Origin: Psilocybe azurescens
Lineage: Eukaryota > Basidiomycota > Agaricomycetes > Agaricales > Agrocybaceae
DNA length: 37,844 nt
Direction of reading: 5' to 3'
Assembly: GCA_023853785.1 (NCBI GenBank)
Contig: JAJIRX010000170.1
Location: 1-37,844 of the forward strand
How positions within the stretch are numbered: position 1 is the first letter of the stretch; every line of letters begins with the position of its first letter. The notes beneath the pieces are model-generated. The model made no database searches and was not told where the DNA came from. It saw nothing but the letters and a program-made list of their open reading frames with translations. The translations under genes and the position numbers were made by a program. Positions 1 to 10,439 of the stretch are shown here, piece after piece.

Positions 1-41
1 TAGCTGCCCTATGTGAGGGTTAATATGCAGTGAAACACTAA

Positions 42-745
42 CTACATAACTGCAGAAAGGTCATCACAAGCAGACAGAGGTGGGTGAGGTGTCAGTAATG
101 GAGAGGCAGGTAATATAACAGCAACAGAGGTGGCAGATAATGTGGGGGCAGCAGAGGAGATGGCAATGATGAAGGTGAGCTGGTAGCTACAGAGACAGCA
201 GGTGATGTGGTGGCAGTGGAGGGAGATGGCAACAACAAGGGGAGCTGGCAATGACAAAGATGGCAGGTGAGGTGCTGGTAATGACAGAGGCAGCAGGCAA
301 GATGGTACAGCGGGGCCATGTGAAATGGTGGTGACAGAGGCAGTGGGTGGTTTGGCATGATGGCGGGGCCGTGTGATGTGGCTGCAACAAGGGGGCCAGC
401 GATGTGGCATGGCAGTGGGGCACTGTGAGATGGCTGCGATGAGGCAGCAGATGATGTGGCACAATGGCAGAGCCGCGTGAGGTGGCTGAGATGAGGTGGC
501 CAATGACATGGCAGCAAAGGAGGGGTGGGCAACACAGCAAGTGACATGGCAGGGACAGAGACAGCAGGTAGATGCAACAGATGGCAGATGATGTGGCTGC
601 AGCAGAAGTGGTGGGCAAGTAATGTGGCAGCAAAGGCAGGGGCAGATGACGTGGCAGCAACAAGGGCAGGGTGGTGTGGCAGCAACAAGGTCAGGTGGTG
701 TGGCAGCAACAAGGGCAGGGTGGTGTGGCAGGCCCATTGTTGATG
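42..745. repeat. degenerate ~25-bp minisatellite
   Basis: The stretch is a run of imperfect tandem repeats rich in GTGGCAGCAACAAGG and GATGTGGC words. The period is clearest at the right end, where GTGGC starts recur at about 651, 676, 700 and 725, giving 24-27 nt per unit. Overlapping open frames exist on both strands, but their Cys/His/Pro/Ala-rich or Gly/Trp-rich translations simply mirror the repeat. No gene is supported here. Confidence 0.75.
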
Positions 746-1240
746 GCAAGGAGGGTGCTCACAGCACCCTCATATGTGGCTCACGCCATCGAAGATAGGG
801 TTGGATCCTCTCTACGGAGGGGGGGGTTAGCAAAAAATGAGTGGGACAGCAGATACATTGCTCACTTCAGTCCCTGGTTCCACCCAAGCCCACTTCCCTC
901 CCTACATTGGTGGTGAGACTGTTGCAATCGCGAGGACAATGGCGGCAGCAGTTCAGGGACAGTGGCAACAGCAACGGAAAAAGAGAGAGAGAGAGAGAAG
1001 GAGGGGTGGAAAGGGGATGGTAGCGGTTCAGAAGAAAGAATAGGTGACAGCAATTGATGGCTGTCGTGCCAACCGGGAAATGCCAGGCATGCGTGCATGT
1101 CACATGGGCTTGTGAAATGCTCACCCCACAGACTGAACAAAATACAAAAAATTGTTTATAGGTCAGCCTTGCTCCCCACCACTTTTAATAAATTGTTTAA
1201 TTTCATTCTCATTAAAAATATAATTCAAAGTAGATGAGTT
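746..1240. other. spacer with GA tract, no gene seen
   Basis: This stretch shows no convincing coding sequence. It holds a purine-rich simple-sequence tract of AG repeats at about 978-1003 and an AT-rich segment from about 1140 onward. The short open frames here lack family features. Confidence 0.5.
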
Positions 1241-1307
1241 CGCTTTTTTGTTATTATTATCAATCCCAATAACTAATGATTATACTATGGATATTGTGTT
1301 AATTATT

Positions 1308-1545
1308 GCGTCCACTGGAATCCACTGGACTGTGATAATAAATATATTATTTGTTGGATATTTAGCCCAAGTCCACTGGACTGAGACTGGATTGAAAATT
1401 TGGCAGGAGTCCAATTGCAAATCCAGTGGACTCAAGTGGACTCCAGTGGACTTCAGTCCAGTCCAGTCCAATGGACTAGACAATCTGTCAGCCAGTTTGG
1501 CTGGGCAAAGAGTCCACTGGAGTCCACTGGAGTCCATATGGATTA
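1308..1545. repeat. cluster of GTCCACTGGA motifs in both orientations
   Basis: The 10-mer GTCCACTGGA, its reverse complement TCCAGTGGAC and close variants occur about ten times. Direct copies lie near 1310-1330, 1370 and 1512-1535, and inverted copies near 1420-1450. Motifs facing outward at both ends around an AT-rich interior suggest a small non-autonomous transposon or a recombination-prone satellite. No clean terminal repeat or target duplication could be fixed, so the class is open. Confidence 0.5.
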
Positions 1546-1593
1546 TGTGGGAGAAAGGAAAGACCTCCTATGCCCTTCCCATACCACATACTG

Positions 1594-2170
1594 ATGTTAC
1601 ACTGTAACATATGATATGATAGAAAGTACATTTACAGTGTAGCATATCATATGGGTCCAGTGGTCCCTCTGAACCAGTGAATGTTTCCCTTCCATTTTGG
1701 GCGGCCTACACTGTACCATATGATATGGTACAGTAAATCCGCTCAATGGCTCATACCTAGGCATTTTGTAGGCTATCCAGCATACATTCTGTGGCTCTGG
1801 GGTGTCTACAGGAAACTGGTAAAGCCTTAATTTTGCAATGAATTGACAAGCATTGGCACACACACCATAATAAATTATAAGTGAGCAATCTGGAAAGAAC
1901 CGGACTGTAAATATGATTTAAACAAGGCCAGAATCATGTAAATCGAACAGGATTTGAAGGAGATATAATGGTTGTAATGATCCAATTTTGTGTATTTGGC
2001 CCCGGGGCAGGGCGGAATGAGTGCCGCCCCGGTCCCGGTCCCAGGTGTACAACGCATGAAAAATCTAGACAAAATTCCAATCAAAACGAGCCTAGAAACA
2101 GCCAAAACGGACACAATTTGAGTGATATATGTGGGTTGTAAACTTCCAATTTTTTGCTGTATTTAGCCTT
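1594..2170 (+). repeat. left outer arm of the foldback element
   Basis: This segment pairs in inverted orientation with about 6170-6898. It carries CATATGATATG-type motifs, a 25-bp near-perfect palindrome at 1710-1734 (ACTGTACC...GGTACAGT) and one GC-rich block at about 1998-2045 containing GCCCCGGGGCAGGGCGG. The open frames here have no family signature. Confidence 0.75.
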
Positions 2171-2194
2171 GGACCAGAACATAAATTATCATTG

Positions 2195-3340
2195 AAAAAG
2201 GGAATGCCAGGCCCAGGAATTTTTGCAATGGGGCGGGAATATGTCTGGAATAGTGCCGGACATTATAAACCGGGTCGGAAACATGAATTATTATTGAAAA
2301 TAGTGCATGCTGGGCCCGGGAATTTTTTTTAATGGGGCGGGAATATGTCCGGAAAAGTGCCAGAAATTGTAAACTGGGTCAGAAACATGAATTATTATTG
2401 AGAATAGTGCATGCTAGGCCCAGGAATGGTTGCAATGAGGCAGGAATATGTCCGGAAACATGAATTATCATTGAGAATAGTGCATGCTGGGCCCAGGAAT
2501 TTTTGCAATGGGGCAGGAATATGTCCGGAATAGTGCCAGACATTGTAAACCGTGTCGGAAACATGAAATATTATTGAAAATAGTGCATGCTGGGCCCGGG
2601 AATTTTTGTAATGGGGCGGGCATATGTCCAGAAAAGTGCCGGACATTGTAAACTGGGTCAGAAACATGAATTATTATTGAGAATAGTGCATGCTAGGCCC
2701 AGGAATGGTTGCAATGAGGCAGGAATATGTCCGGAAACATGTATTATCATTGAGAATAGTGCATGCTGGGCCCAGGAGTTTTTACAATGGGGTGGGAATA
2801 TGTCCGGAAACATGAATTATCATTGAAAAAGTGAATGCTGGGCCCGGGAATTTTTGCAATGGGGCGGGAATATGTCCGGAATAGTGCCGGATATTGTAAA
2901 CCAGGTTGGAAACATGAATTATTATTGAAGATAGTGCATGCTGGGCCCAGGAATTTTTGCAATGGAGCAGGAATATGTCTGAACAAGTGCTGGACATGGT
3001 AAATAAGGTCAGAAACATGAATTCTTATTGAGAATAGTGCATACTGGGCCCGGAAATTTCTAAAATAGGGCAGAAATATGTCCGGAAACATGTATTATCA
3101 TTGAAAAAGTGGAGACTAGGCCTAGGAATTTTTGAAATGGGGAAGGAATATGTCCAGACAAGTGCTAGACATGCTGAATTTGGTCGGAAATGTGTATTAT
3201 TATTGAAAACAATTCAGACCATGTCTGGGAATCTTTTAAATGAGCTGCAAATATGTCCTGACAGATGTCAAACATGGAATTATGAGTTGAGTAGGTACGG
3301 AAATGTATAAAATAGTTTGTAAAATACCCCAGAAACATGG
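2195..3340 (+). repeat. left tandem array of the foldback element
   Basis: The array contains about eleven modules marked by GTGCATGCTGGGCCC or close variants, at about 2305, 2410, 2481, 2585, 2688, 2762, 2835, 2936 and 3040 plus degenerate ends. Spacing alternates between about 72 and about 104 nt. The long form adds a segment with GTGCCGGACATTGTAAACCGG. Modules become more degenerate toward the centre. Short open frames through the array, with IPAPLQKFLGPACT-like translations, are repeat by-products. Confidence 0.85.
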
Positions 3341-3434
3341 ATTATCATTGACAAAGACTCATACTGGGTGTGGCAAGAGGTTAAATAGCCTGTAAACATG
3401 TCTGATCAAGTCAATATAGACTGAGCCTTAAAAC

Positions 3435-4345
3435 ATGTATAATTGGTGCACAATTGCTTTGACTTGGTTCAGAAACATGGAAAATATTCCACAATTATGT
3501 TCTGGTATATGTATATAATCAAGAAAGACTCAGCTCATGTGCTGAAATGTAGAACACAGTCCAATGATCTTTTTGTACACTCATTTCCCTTTCAACTGCC
3601 CTGTCCTGTACTTTGTCTTATCACAATCTCTACACCTGGCCAAGGCTTGAAAGGTACAGGTTGTAGGTACGCGAGTGTAAATTTGGTTAGCAAGTGCATA
3701 CTATTCTATTGCCCATTATTTTTCTCCTTCTATACTTTCCCCAGGCAAGGTGTCAGTTAGTGAAATGAGTTGTGTGAATGAACCGCAAGTATGGGTGGTG
3801 AATGTGCATACTAGAGGAGAAAGCATGTGCAGTGCTGCTTGTTAGTTGTCATGCCTGCCTTTCCATTGAATGTATTCTAAAATTCATGTCAAGCACTAAA
3901 AAGAACTGACAGACATTTCCACTGATTGTTAACATTATTAAGCAGATTGACATGGATGCATACTTGATAAAATTATTGCTGGTTGGATACTGGTATTTAA
4001 TGAAAACAAGAGTGTGGTTGCATTCAAAACAAAAACTGATGCTGGTCATAAAAGTTACAGAGCAGATTGAGAAACAAGCAAGTAGCACTCTGATTGTTAC
4101 TGCCATTTGCAACTCGTGAAAGAAATTATACAAAGAGTGGAATAACCAAGGAAAAAGTAAAAGCAGCTGCAGCTTGCAGCTTGAACTGAAATGACCAATA
4201 TGTCTACAGTTAGGTTAATTAACACAGATAAAATGAGGTATCGATACTAATTGCAATAGCAGTCAGATACTACAATGAATTGCACAAGAACTTCCACCCC
4301 ATTTTGCTTTATAGAATCATAATCTGTATGTTTGGAATAGTTTAC
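3435..4345. other. unpaired centre of the foldback element
   Basis: About 0.9 kb separates the two arms and is not inverted-repeated. It is AT-rich. The longest frames are about 105 codons on plus (3443-3760) and 94 codons on minus (3849-4133), and neither shows a DDE/D transposase, helicase or other recognisable motif. I see no gene here that would mobilise the element. Confidence 0.55.
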
Positions 4346-4449
4346 AGACAATTATACATGTTTCAAGGCTCAGTCATATTGACCTGATCAGACATGTTTA
4401 CAGACTATTTAACCTCTTGCCACACTCACTATGAGTCTTTGTCAATGAT

Positions 4450-6150
4450 AATCCATGTTTCTGGGGTATTTTACAAACCATTTTGTACATTTCCATGCCT
4501 ACTCAACTCATAATTCCATGTTTGTCATCTGTTCATACATATTTCCAGTCCATTTCAAAAATTCCCAGACATGGCCTGAATTGTTTTCAATAATAATACA
4601 CATTTCTGACCCAGTTTGCTATACTCAACATATATCTGGACATATTCCCAAGTGTGGTCTGCATTTGTCAATGATAATTCATGTTTCCAGACATATTCCC
4701 ACCCCATTGTAAAAATTCCTGGGCCCAGCATGCACTATTCTCAATGATAATACATGTTTCCGGACATATTCCTGCCTCATTGCAACCATTCCTGGGCCTA
4801 GCATGCACTATTCTCAATAATAATTCATGTTTCTGACCCAGTTTACAATTTCTGGCACTTTTCTGGACATATTCCCACCCCATTACAAAATTCCCGGGCC
4901 CGGCATGCACTATTTTCAATAATATTCATGTTTCCGACCTGGTTTACAATGTCCGGCACTATTCCAGACATATTCCCACCCCATTGCAAAAATTCCTGGG
5001 CCCAGCATGCACTATTCTCAATGATAATTCATGTTTCCGGACATATTCCTGCCTCATTGCAACCATTCCTGGGCCTAGCATGCACTATTCTCAATAATAA
5101 TTCATGTTTCTGACCCAGTTTACAATGTCCGGCACTTTTCTGGACATATGCCCGCCCCATTACAAAAATTCCCGGGCCCAGCATGCACTATTTTCAATAA
5201 TATTTCATGTTTCCAACCCGGTTTACAATGTCTGGCACTATTCCGGACATATTCCTGCCCCATTGCAAAAATTCCTGGGCCTAGCATGCACTATTCTCAA
5301 TGATAATACATGTTTCCGGACATATTCCTGCCTCATTGCAACCATTCCTGGGCCTAGCATGCACTATTCTCAATAATAATTCATGTTTCTGACCCAGTTT
5401 ACAATGTCCGGCACTTTTCTGGACATATGCCCGCCCCATTACAAAAATTCCCGGGCCCAGCATGCACTATTTTCAATAATATTTTATGTTTCCAACCCGG
5501 TTTACAATGTCACTATTCCGGACATATTCCTGCCCCATTGCAAAAATTCCTGGGCCTAGCATGCACTATTCTCAATGATAATACATGTTTCCGGACATAT
5601 TCCTGCCTCATTGCAACCATTCCTGGGCCTAGCATGCACTATTCTCAATAATAATTCATGTTTCTGACCCAGTTTACAATGTCCGTCACTTTTCTGGACA
5701 TATGCCCGCCCCCATTACAAAAAATTCCCGGGCCCAGCATGCACTATTTTCAATAATATTTCATGTTTCCAACACGGTTTACAATGTCTGGCACTATTCC
5801 GGACATATTCCTGCCCCATTGCAAAAATTCCTGGGCCCAGCATGCACTATTCTCAATGATAATTCATGTTTCCGGACATATTCCTGCCTCATTGCAACCA
5901 TTCCTGGGCCTAGCATGCACTATTCTCAATAATAATTCATGTTTCTGACCCAGTTTACAATTTCTGGCACTTTTCCGGACATATTCCCGCCCCATTAAAA
6001 AATTCCCGGGCCCAGCATGCACTATTTTCAATAATAATTCATGTTTCCGACCCGGTTTATAATGTCCGGCACTATTCCAGACATATTCCCGCCCCATTGC
6101 AAAAATTCCTGGGCCTGGCATTCACTTTTTCAATGATAATTTATGTTCTG
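4450..6150 (-). repeat. right tandem array of the foldback element
   Basis: This is the reverse-complement counterpart of the left array. It has about sixteen modules marked by GGGCCCAGCATGCAC or variants, at about 4733, 4805, 4907, 5000, 5075, 5180, 5283, 5360, 5460, 5558, 5632, 5736, 5838, 5915 and 6015. It is longer than the left array. Blocks of two or three modules recur almost unchanged, for example about 5040-5290, 5320-5560 and 5590-5840, indicating local expansion after the arms formed. Confidence 0.85.
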
Positions 6151-6169
6151 GTCCAAGGCTAAATACAGC

Positions 6170-6898
6170 AAAAATTGGAAGTTTACAACCCACATATATC
6201 ACTCAAATTGTGTCCGTTTTGGCTGTTTCTAGGCTCGTTTTGATTGGAATTTTGTCTAGATTTTTTCATGCGTTGTACACCTGGGACCGGGACCGGGGCG
6301 GCACTCATTCCCGCCCTGCCCGGGGCCAAATACACAAAATTGGATCATTACAACCATTATATCTCCCTCAAATCCAGTCCGATTTGGCTGTTTCTAGGCT
6401 CTTTTTGATCGGAATTTTGTCTAGCTTTTTCCATGCGTTTTAAACCCGGGACCGGGACCGGGGCGGCACTCATTCCCGCCCTGCCCCGGGGCCAAATACA
6501 CAAAATTGGATCATTACAACCATTATATCTCCCTCAAATCCTGTCCGATTTGCATGATTCTGGCCTTGTTTAAATCATATTTACAGTCCGGTTCTTTCCA
6601 GATTACTCACTTATAATTTATTATGGTGTGTGCGCCAATGCTTGTCAATTCATTGCAAAATTAAGGCTTTACCAGTTTCCTGTAGACACACCGGAGCCAC
6701 AGAATGTATGCCGGATAGCCTACAAAAATGCCTAGGTATGAGCCATTGAGCGGATTTACTGTACCATATCATATGGTACAGTGTAGGCTGCCCAAAATGG
6801 AAGGGAAACATTCACTGGTTCAGAGGGACCACTGGACCCATATGATATGCTACACTGTAAATGTACTTTCTATCATATCATATGTTACAATGGTACAT
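6170..6898 (-). repeat. right outer arm with internal block duplication
   Basis: This segment is the inverted counterpart of 1594-2170. A block of roughly 160 nt appears twice in tandem here, at about 6215-6380 and 6378-6545, but once in the left arm. It contains TTCTAGGCTC, TTTTGTCTAG, the GC-rich CGGGACCGGGGCGGCACTC core and ATTATATCTCCCTC. The palindrome ACTGTACC...GGTACAGT is also present, at 6758-6782. Confidence 0.75.
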
Positions 6899-7022
6899 AT
6901 CTAGCTGCCCCTACAGTGGTTCAAGAACAGTTTAAGAACAGTTTTTTCTCCCAGTGTCGCCACTTACAGTCTAAGAGTATCAGAAGTAGAAGCTTGATCG
7001 AGGTGGGCCAGAACTCAGCCCG

Positions 7023-7580
7023 GAACGGTGGTTGCGGAGAGCCGATCGGGCGGCCGGGTCTGACTGAGACTCCCTTTGTCTTACATCCACCACATTGTAC
7101 TACCATTGCTTGACAAAGGGCTATTAAACGGCACACAATATTTCAATTGAGCATCCAACGAAAGGAAAGCTACATGGGACAACTCCATTCCATTTAAAAT
7201 GCTTTCAATTCCTTTTGGCGTGCGTCTTTGCGTAGACGCTGGACAATCTCCAACCATTTGATAGGCGAGCCTACATTCAATGCTCTCCTTGCCAGATATC
7301 CGGCCCGATGACTTTCGTGTGTGGATTCTAGAACAGCCTGACCGCCTTGTCATAGCATCTACGTGGCGGGTGCTTCCTTTGTCAATTGCAGGTCCACGAC
7401 CTGCATGCGAAGGCTGGGGACTGGCAACTAGTTGGGATATACGCATGCTGCGTCCCCAGAACTTTCTGCCGTGCTGTATAAAAACAATACTCCGGATGCG
7501 AAGGTTATGTCTACTCTTCTAATTTGGATCACACTACCACAGACTGGCTGATATTTGACAAAGACGAACCTCTTCGGTAA
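7023..7580. other. insertion specific to duplication copy 1
   Basis: Copy 2 passes directly from GCCAGAATTCAGGGC to CTATGTCACCGACG (about 15228-15245), while copy 1 has about 560 extra bases between the matching points. The insert is more GC-rich than the adjacent foldback element. It holds an unassigned minus-strand frame of about 121 codons (7081-7446). No clear terminal repeats or target duplication were found. Alternatively, copy 2 has lost this segment. Confidence 0.55.
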
Positions 7581-7583
7581 GGT

Positions 7584-7920
7584 CTATGTCACCGACGTTT
7601 TGGACTTCGAGTAGTCTGCGGTTATCCCCAACACGCAACAAAACGATTCTGACCATCTGACAGCGATTCAGAGGTCTACATCCGAGACAAACCATATGCT
7701 GATTGGATTAGCTACATGGAGTATAGTTGAGAGTTTATTGCCAGTTTCATCCGGATACCTGACGTTTTGCCTGAGAAAATTCCACTCCTGACGGACGCCT
7801 TCCGGCATGGCCAGTGCCAATTCTCTTCGGCCATTCCTATGACTTTGCGCTTCCCATATTTCCCTAGTCATTGCGCGACACAGTCATCGAGCGTGCGCAG
7901 TATGACTATTGTCTAGGATC
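7584..7920 (+). pseudogene. decayed coding remnant, copy 1
   Basis: This segment is the counterpart of the better preserved remnant at 15240-15560. It shares the DNA that in copy 2 encodes a stretch around ADWISYMEY and LPEKNSTPDGRLPA. In copy 1 the frame is broken by small indels and stops. The family is not recognised. Confidence 0.35.
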
Positions 7921-8050
7921 CTTTTTTCCCCAAAGAACCGGATATATATACACTTCATTCGCTCAGCAAATCCCATAATTGACGCTGAGAGCGATGTTAA
8001 TGATTATTTGAAATTGCCCTTCATTCGATTACGATCTAAAATCATTCAAA

Positions 8051-9083
8051 TTATGACTTGGCCCACACACTCTTGTTTTCCTGGAAGAATTCCAACAAGG
8101 TGTGCTTTCCCTAAATTTGCGACCTTCTGCAGCCGCAGTAGAATCGTTAAACACGGCTTCCTCACTCCCCTGTATGACCTTTCTATCCATCTCCGCTAGC
8201 ATATTGGCGAACTCAGGCGGTATCCCGAGCTGAATGTAGAAGCCTGCTTGCTCCTCGACGGTGTATCTTTTGTATGTGATCGTTCGTCCGAGCGCAGAAG
8301 ACAACATTTTGGCAGCCTGCAGTCGGAATGATATCGCTCAGTGACCCACATTCCACGATATATACCAAACGTAACTCACATCTGCGTAGGAGTGAAGCTC
8401 TGGACCGACGACAAAGATATCCTTGTTCGGACTTTTCTCAGCTGTGAGACCCTCGAATGTCGCTTGTGCGATGTCATCGACCGACACCCAGGGAATTCTT
8501 CCATCTTGTGCAGCTGAAAAGATTTGATCGTACTCTCTAATGCTCACACCGAAGTTTACCTCGAAGTTCTCTGTGAGTAATGTTGTGGTATTAGCATCAG
8601 TTACAATGTTAAGTGGAAAATGAAAATGAAAGCCCACGTCGGATACCCGAGGGTCAAGAATGAAGTACACTTACGAATGAACCACGTAGGCCTCACGACA
8701 ATATAATCTACTCCGGTGTCCAGGAGATGCTGATGCACCACACCTGACGGAACGCGAGACTTGGAATCCGGTTCAACTGGAGTAGCAGACATTAGGGCGA
8801 ATCGCTTGACGCCTCTGGATATAGCGAGGTCAATGAATGCTATGACCGCCGATGCATCTAAGCTGCCTGGGGCTGGTACGATGTACACCTGATCGACATT
8901 TGCCTCCGGGATCAAGGCAGCCTCATGTGTAGTCGCATCGAACCAGTCAAACTTAACTGCTTTGAAGGGCTCTGGTGCTTTCCCCGAGCGAGTGGCAATA
9001 AGAACGGGCTTGTTTACATTGTGTAGGAGTTTGGCGAGAGAGAGCCCTGTTCGTCCAGTTCCTCCTGTGATGAGTGTTGTCAT
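8051..9083 (-). CDS. NmrA-like NAD(P)-binding oxidoreductase, copy 1
   Basis: The predicted product belongs to the NmrA-like/EasG-like atypical short-chain dehydrogenases, which bind NAD(P)H and reduce small molecules or sense redox state. The start at 9083 opens with MTTLITGGTGRTG, a Rossmann glycine motif at residues 7-13. Exons read 9083-8675, 8570-8380 and 8316-8051, with GTAAGT and GTGAGT donors and CAG acceptors, both phases consistent. RPTWFI at the exon 1/2 junction is typical of the family. As read, a missing base in a three-G run near 8109-8111 (minus GGG) shifts the last ~25 codons, ending at 8029. With that base the frame would give about 288 residues and end like copy 2. The gene may therefore be functional. 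Its natural substrate cannot be told. Confidence 0.75.
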
Positions 9084-9600
9084 GCTTGTTCAGTGAGAAG
9101 TTGATGCTGTTATTTGGGATGTTAAGTGGTTAATGAAAAGGGGACGCTTTATGAGGCTTTTGTAGCTTACAGTTTAGGTTGATAATGATCGTTGACAATT
9201 TCGCCATGTGACAAAGCTGTTGATGATGGTCAGTGACTGTATATAATACATAACCCGTCTCTGTTCGCGATGGGACAGTTGCTCAATAAGCAATTATACT
9301 GTAAGAAGTGGTTACCTAGTCAAAATGCGCAGATAACCCTTGAAACCACAAATCACATCATGTCAGGTTTGTCAGAATCAGCACAAGCCGATTCCTAAGT
9401 TGTTGATCCGGAGACGGGTTTCATATTCCTGGGCTTCGTATCTTTTCGTTATGACGGCCGTATCTTGAATCTGAAGGGTTTTATTTTTGGCATAAGTACT
9501 CGTAAAAGCTTTATCAAAGCCAAACAATGCCCCTATGGAAACCCGCAGGCGAGCGGGTTGGGATGCATACATGTTAACAACTTTCTGTGTTTCCTTGCCG
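9084..9600. other. 5' flank of NmrA-like copy 1
   Basis: This non-coding flank is conserved with copy 2 at about 16718-17270, including TATAATACATAACCCGT and GCTCAATAAGCAATTATACTGTAAGAAG. An AT-rich TATATAATAC sequence lies about 155 nt upstream of the start codon and could serve as the core promoter. No gene is seen. Confidence 0.4.
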
Positions 9601-9960
9601 GCGAACGCGTAATGCTATCATTGTGCCGGCAGTCATATAACGCCTCTAGAATCTGCTAAGCAAGGTAAACTATTTGAAGAGAGAAAATATGCGCTGTATA
9701 TTGATATGGATCTAGAATGAGTGGGAACCCTGAATGAACTTGAAGATGCAAATAGGCGCCCGTGATACCTTTTAATCCTTAGCCTCAAGGCCAAACAGCG
9801 CACAGATAATGCCGAAGAGGCAACCATGGCTTCACTCTCGTCGTTGTTCGATGAGACAATGAGAAAAGTAAGGAGCACAAGGGTACTGCGAGGCATGATC
9901 GTCTGTAGGATCACTATAGACTCTCGCACGGTCTCAGCTGCTGTGAAAATATGTTCGGTT
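9601..9960 (+). pseudogene. decayed plus-strand remnant, copy 1
   Basis: This is the counterpart of the remnant at 17270-17600. Shared words include TTTGAAGAGAGAAAATATGCGCT and CTCAAGGCCAAACAGCGCACAGATAATG. Copy 1 adds in-frame stops (for example GAATGAGTG near 9717), so it cannot encode the same peptide. The minus-strand frame at 9633-9929 is the antisense of this remnant. Confidence 0.3.
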
Positions 9961-10439
9961 CGGTTTCTCAGCGCTCGAGTCGCTTATTCCCCAATCCAAT
10001 GTTGGTGATACGAAATTTTTGGTATCAGATCGGTATCCTACTATAAATATATAACTATGCTGCAGGTAATCATTACAAGGAGATGGGACGGTGATATGTA
10101 GCGTTAAATAGTAGGTGATAATTAAATAGTAGGGGAGGGGGATTAGCGGTTAGGAACTCTAACAAGGGTCGATAAGATAAGCAATAAACAAGAGAAATCT
10201 AAAGAAAGAATCTAAATCATGAGAAGCAGAAGAAAAGGGGTGAAAGGAGAGTGGATGTAACGACGTCATGAGGGTAACCGCAAAGCAAACGAACACAAAA
10301 AAGCAAGAGAGCGTCGAATATCTAGTGGGTGAGCTAATGTTGTGCGCACTTCAAGTTCATCAATCAAAAATGGTCAAAAGCTATATGAGGGAAGTAACCA
10401 AAAGAAGGTCCAAGGTTCAACTCAAAAACAGCCACTGAC

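Larger units (their letters stand above)
1594..6898. mobile_element. 5.3-kb foldback element with tandem-array arms
   Basis: The left half reads as the reverse complement of the right half. The outermost paired bases are about 1594 and 6898, with strong pairing from 1603 against 6889 (TGTAACATATGATATGATAG). Each arm has an outer unique segment and then a tandem array of related modules. Pairing continues to about 3432 on the left against 4350 on the right, leaving an unpaired centre of about 0.9 kb. The architecture resembles Drosophila foldback elements, whose inverted arms also contain tandem repeats. No transposase frame is visible, so the element looks non-autonomous. No convincing target-site duplication was found, so the superfamily is unassigned. 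Confidence 0.8.

Noticed and set aside
42..749. 235-codon and overlapping frames with Cys/His/Pro-rich translations
   Set aside because: They are by-products of the minisatellite: several long frames on both strands, all mirroring the repeat, with no domain or splice signals.
2129..6121. About fifteen short frames with IPAPLQKFLGPACT- or GREYVQKSA-like translations
   Set aside because: They are translations of the tandem modules in each orientation, with mirrored frames in the opposite arm. No start, codon bias or length suggests a protein.
1560..6920. Target-site duplication for the foldback element
   Set aside because: Flanks around 1594 and 6898 share only short chance matches such as ACATA, not enough to claim a duplication.
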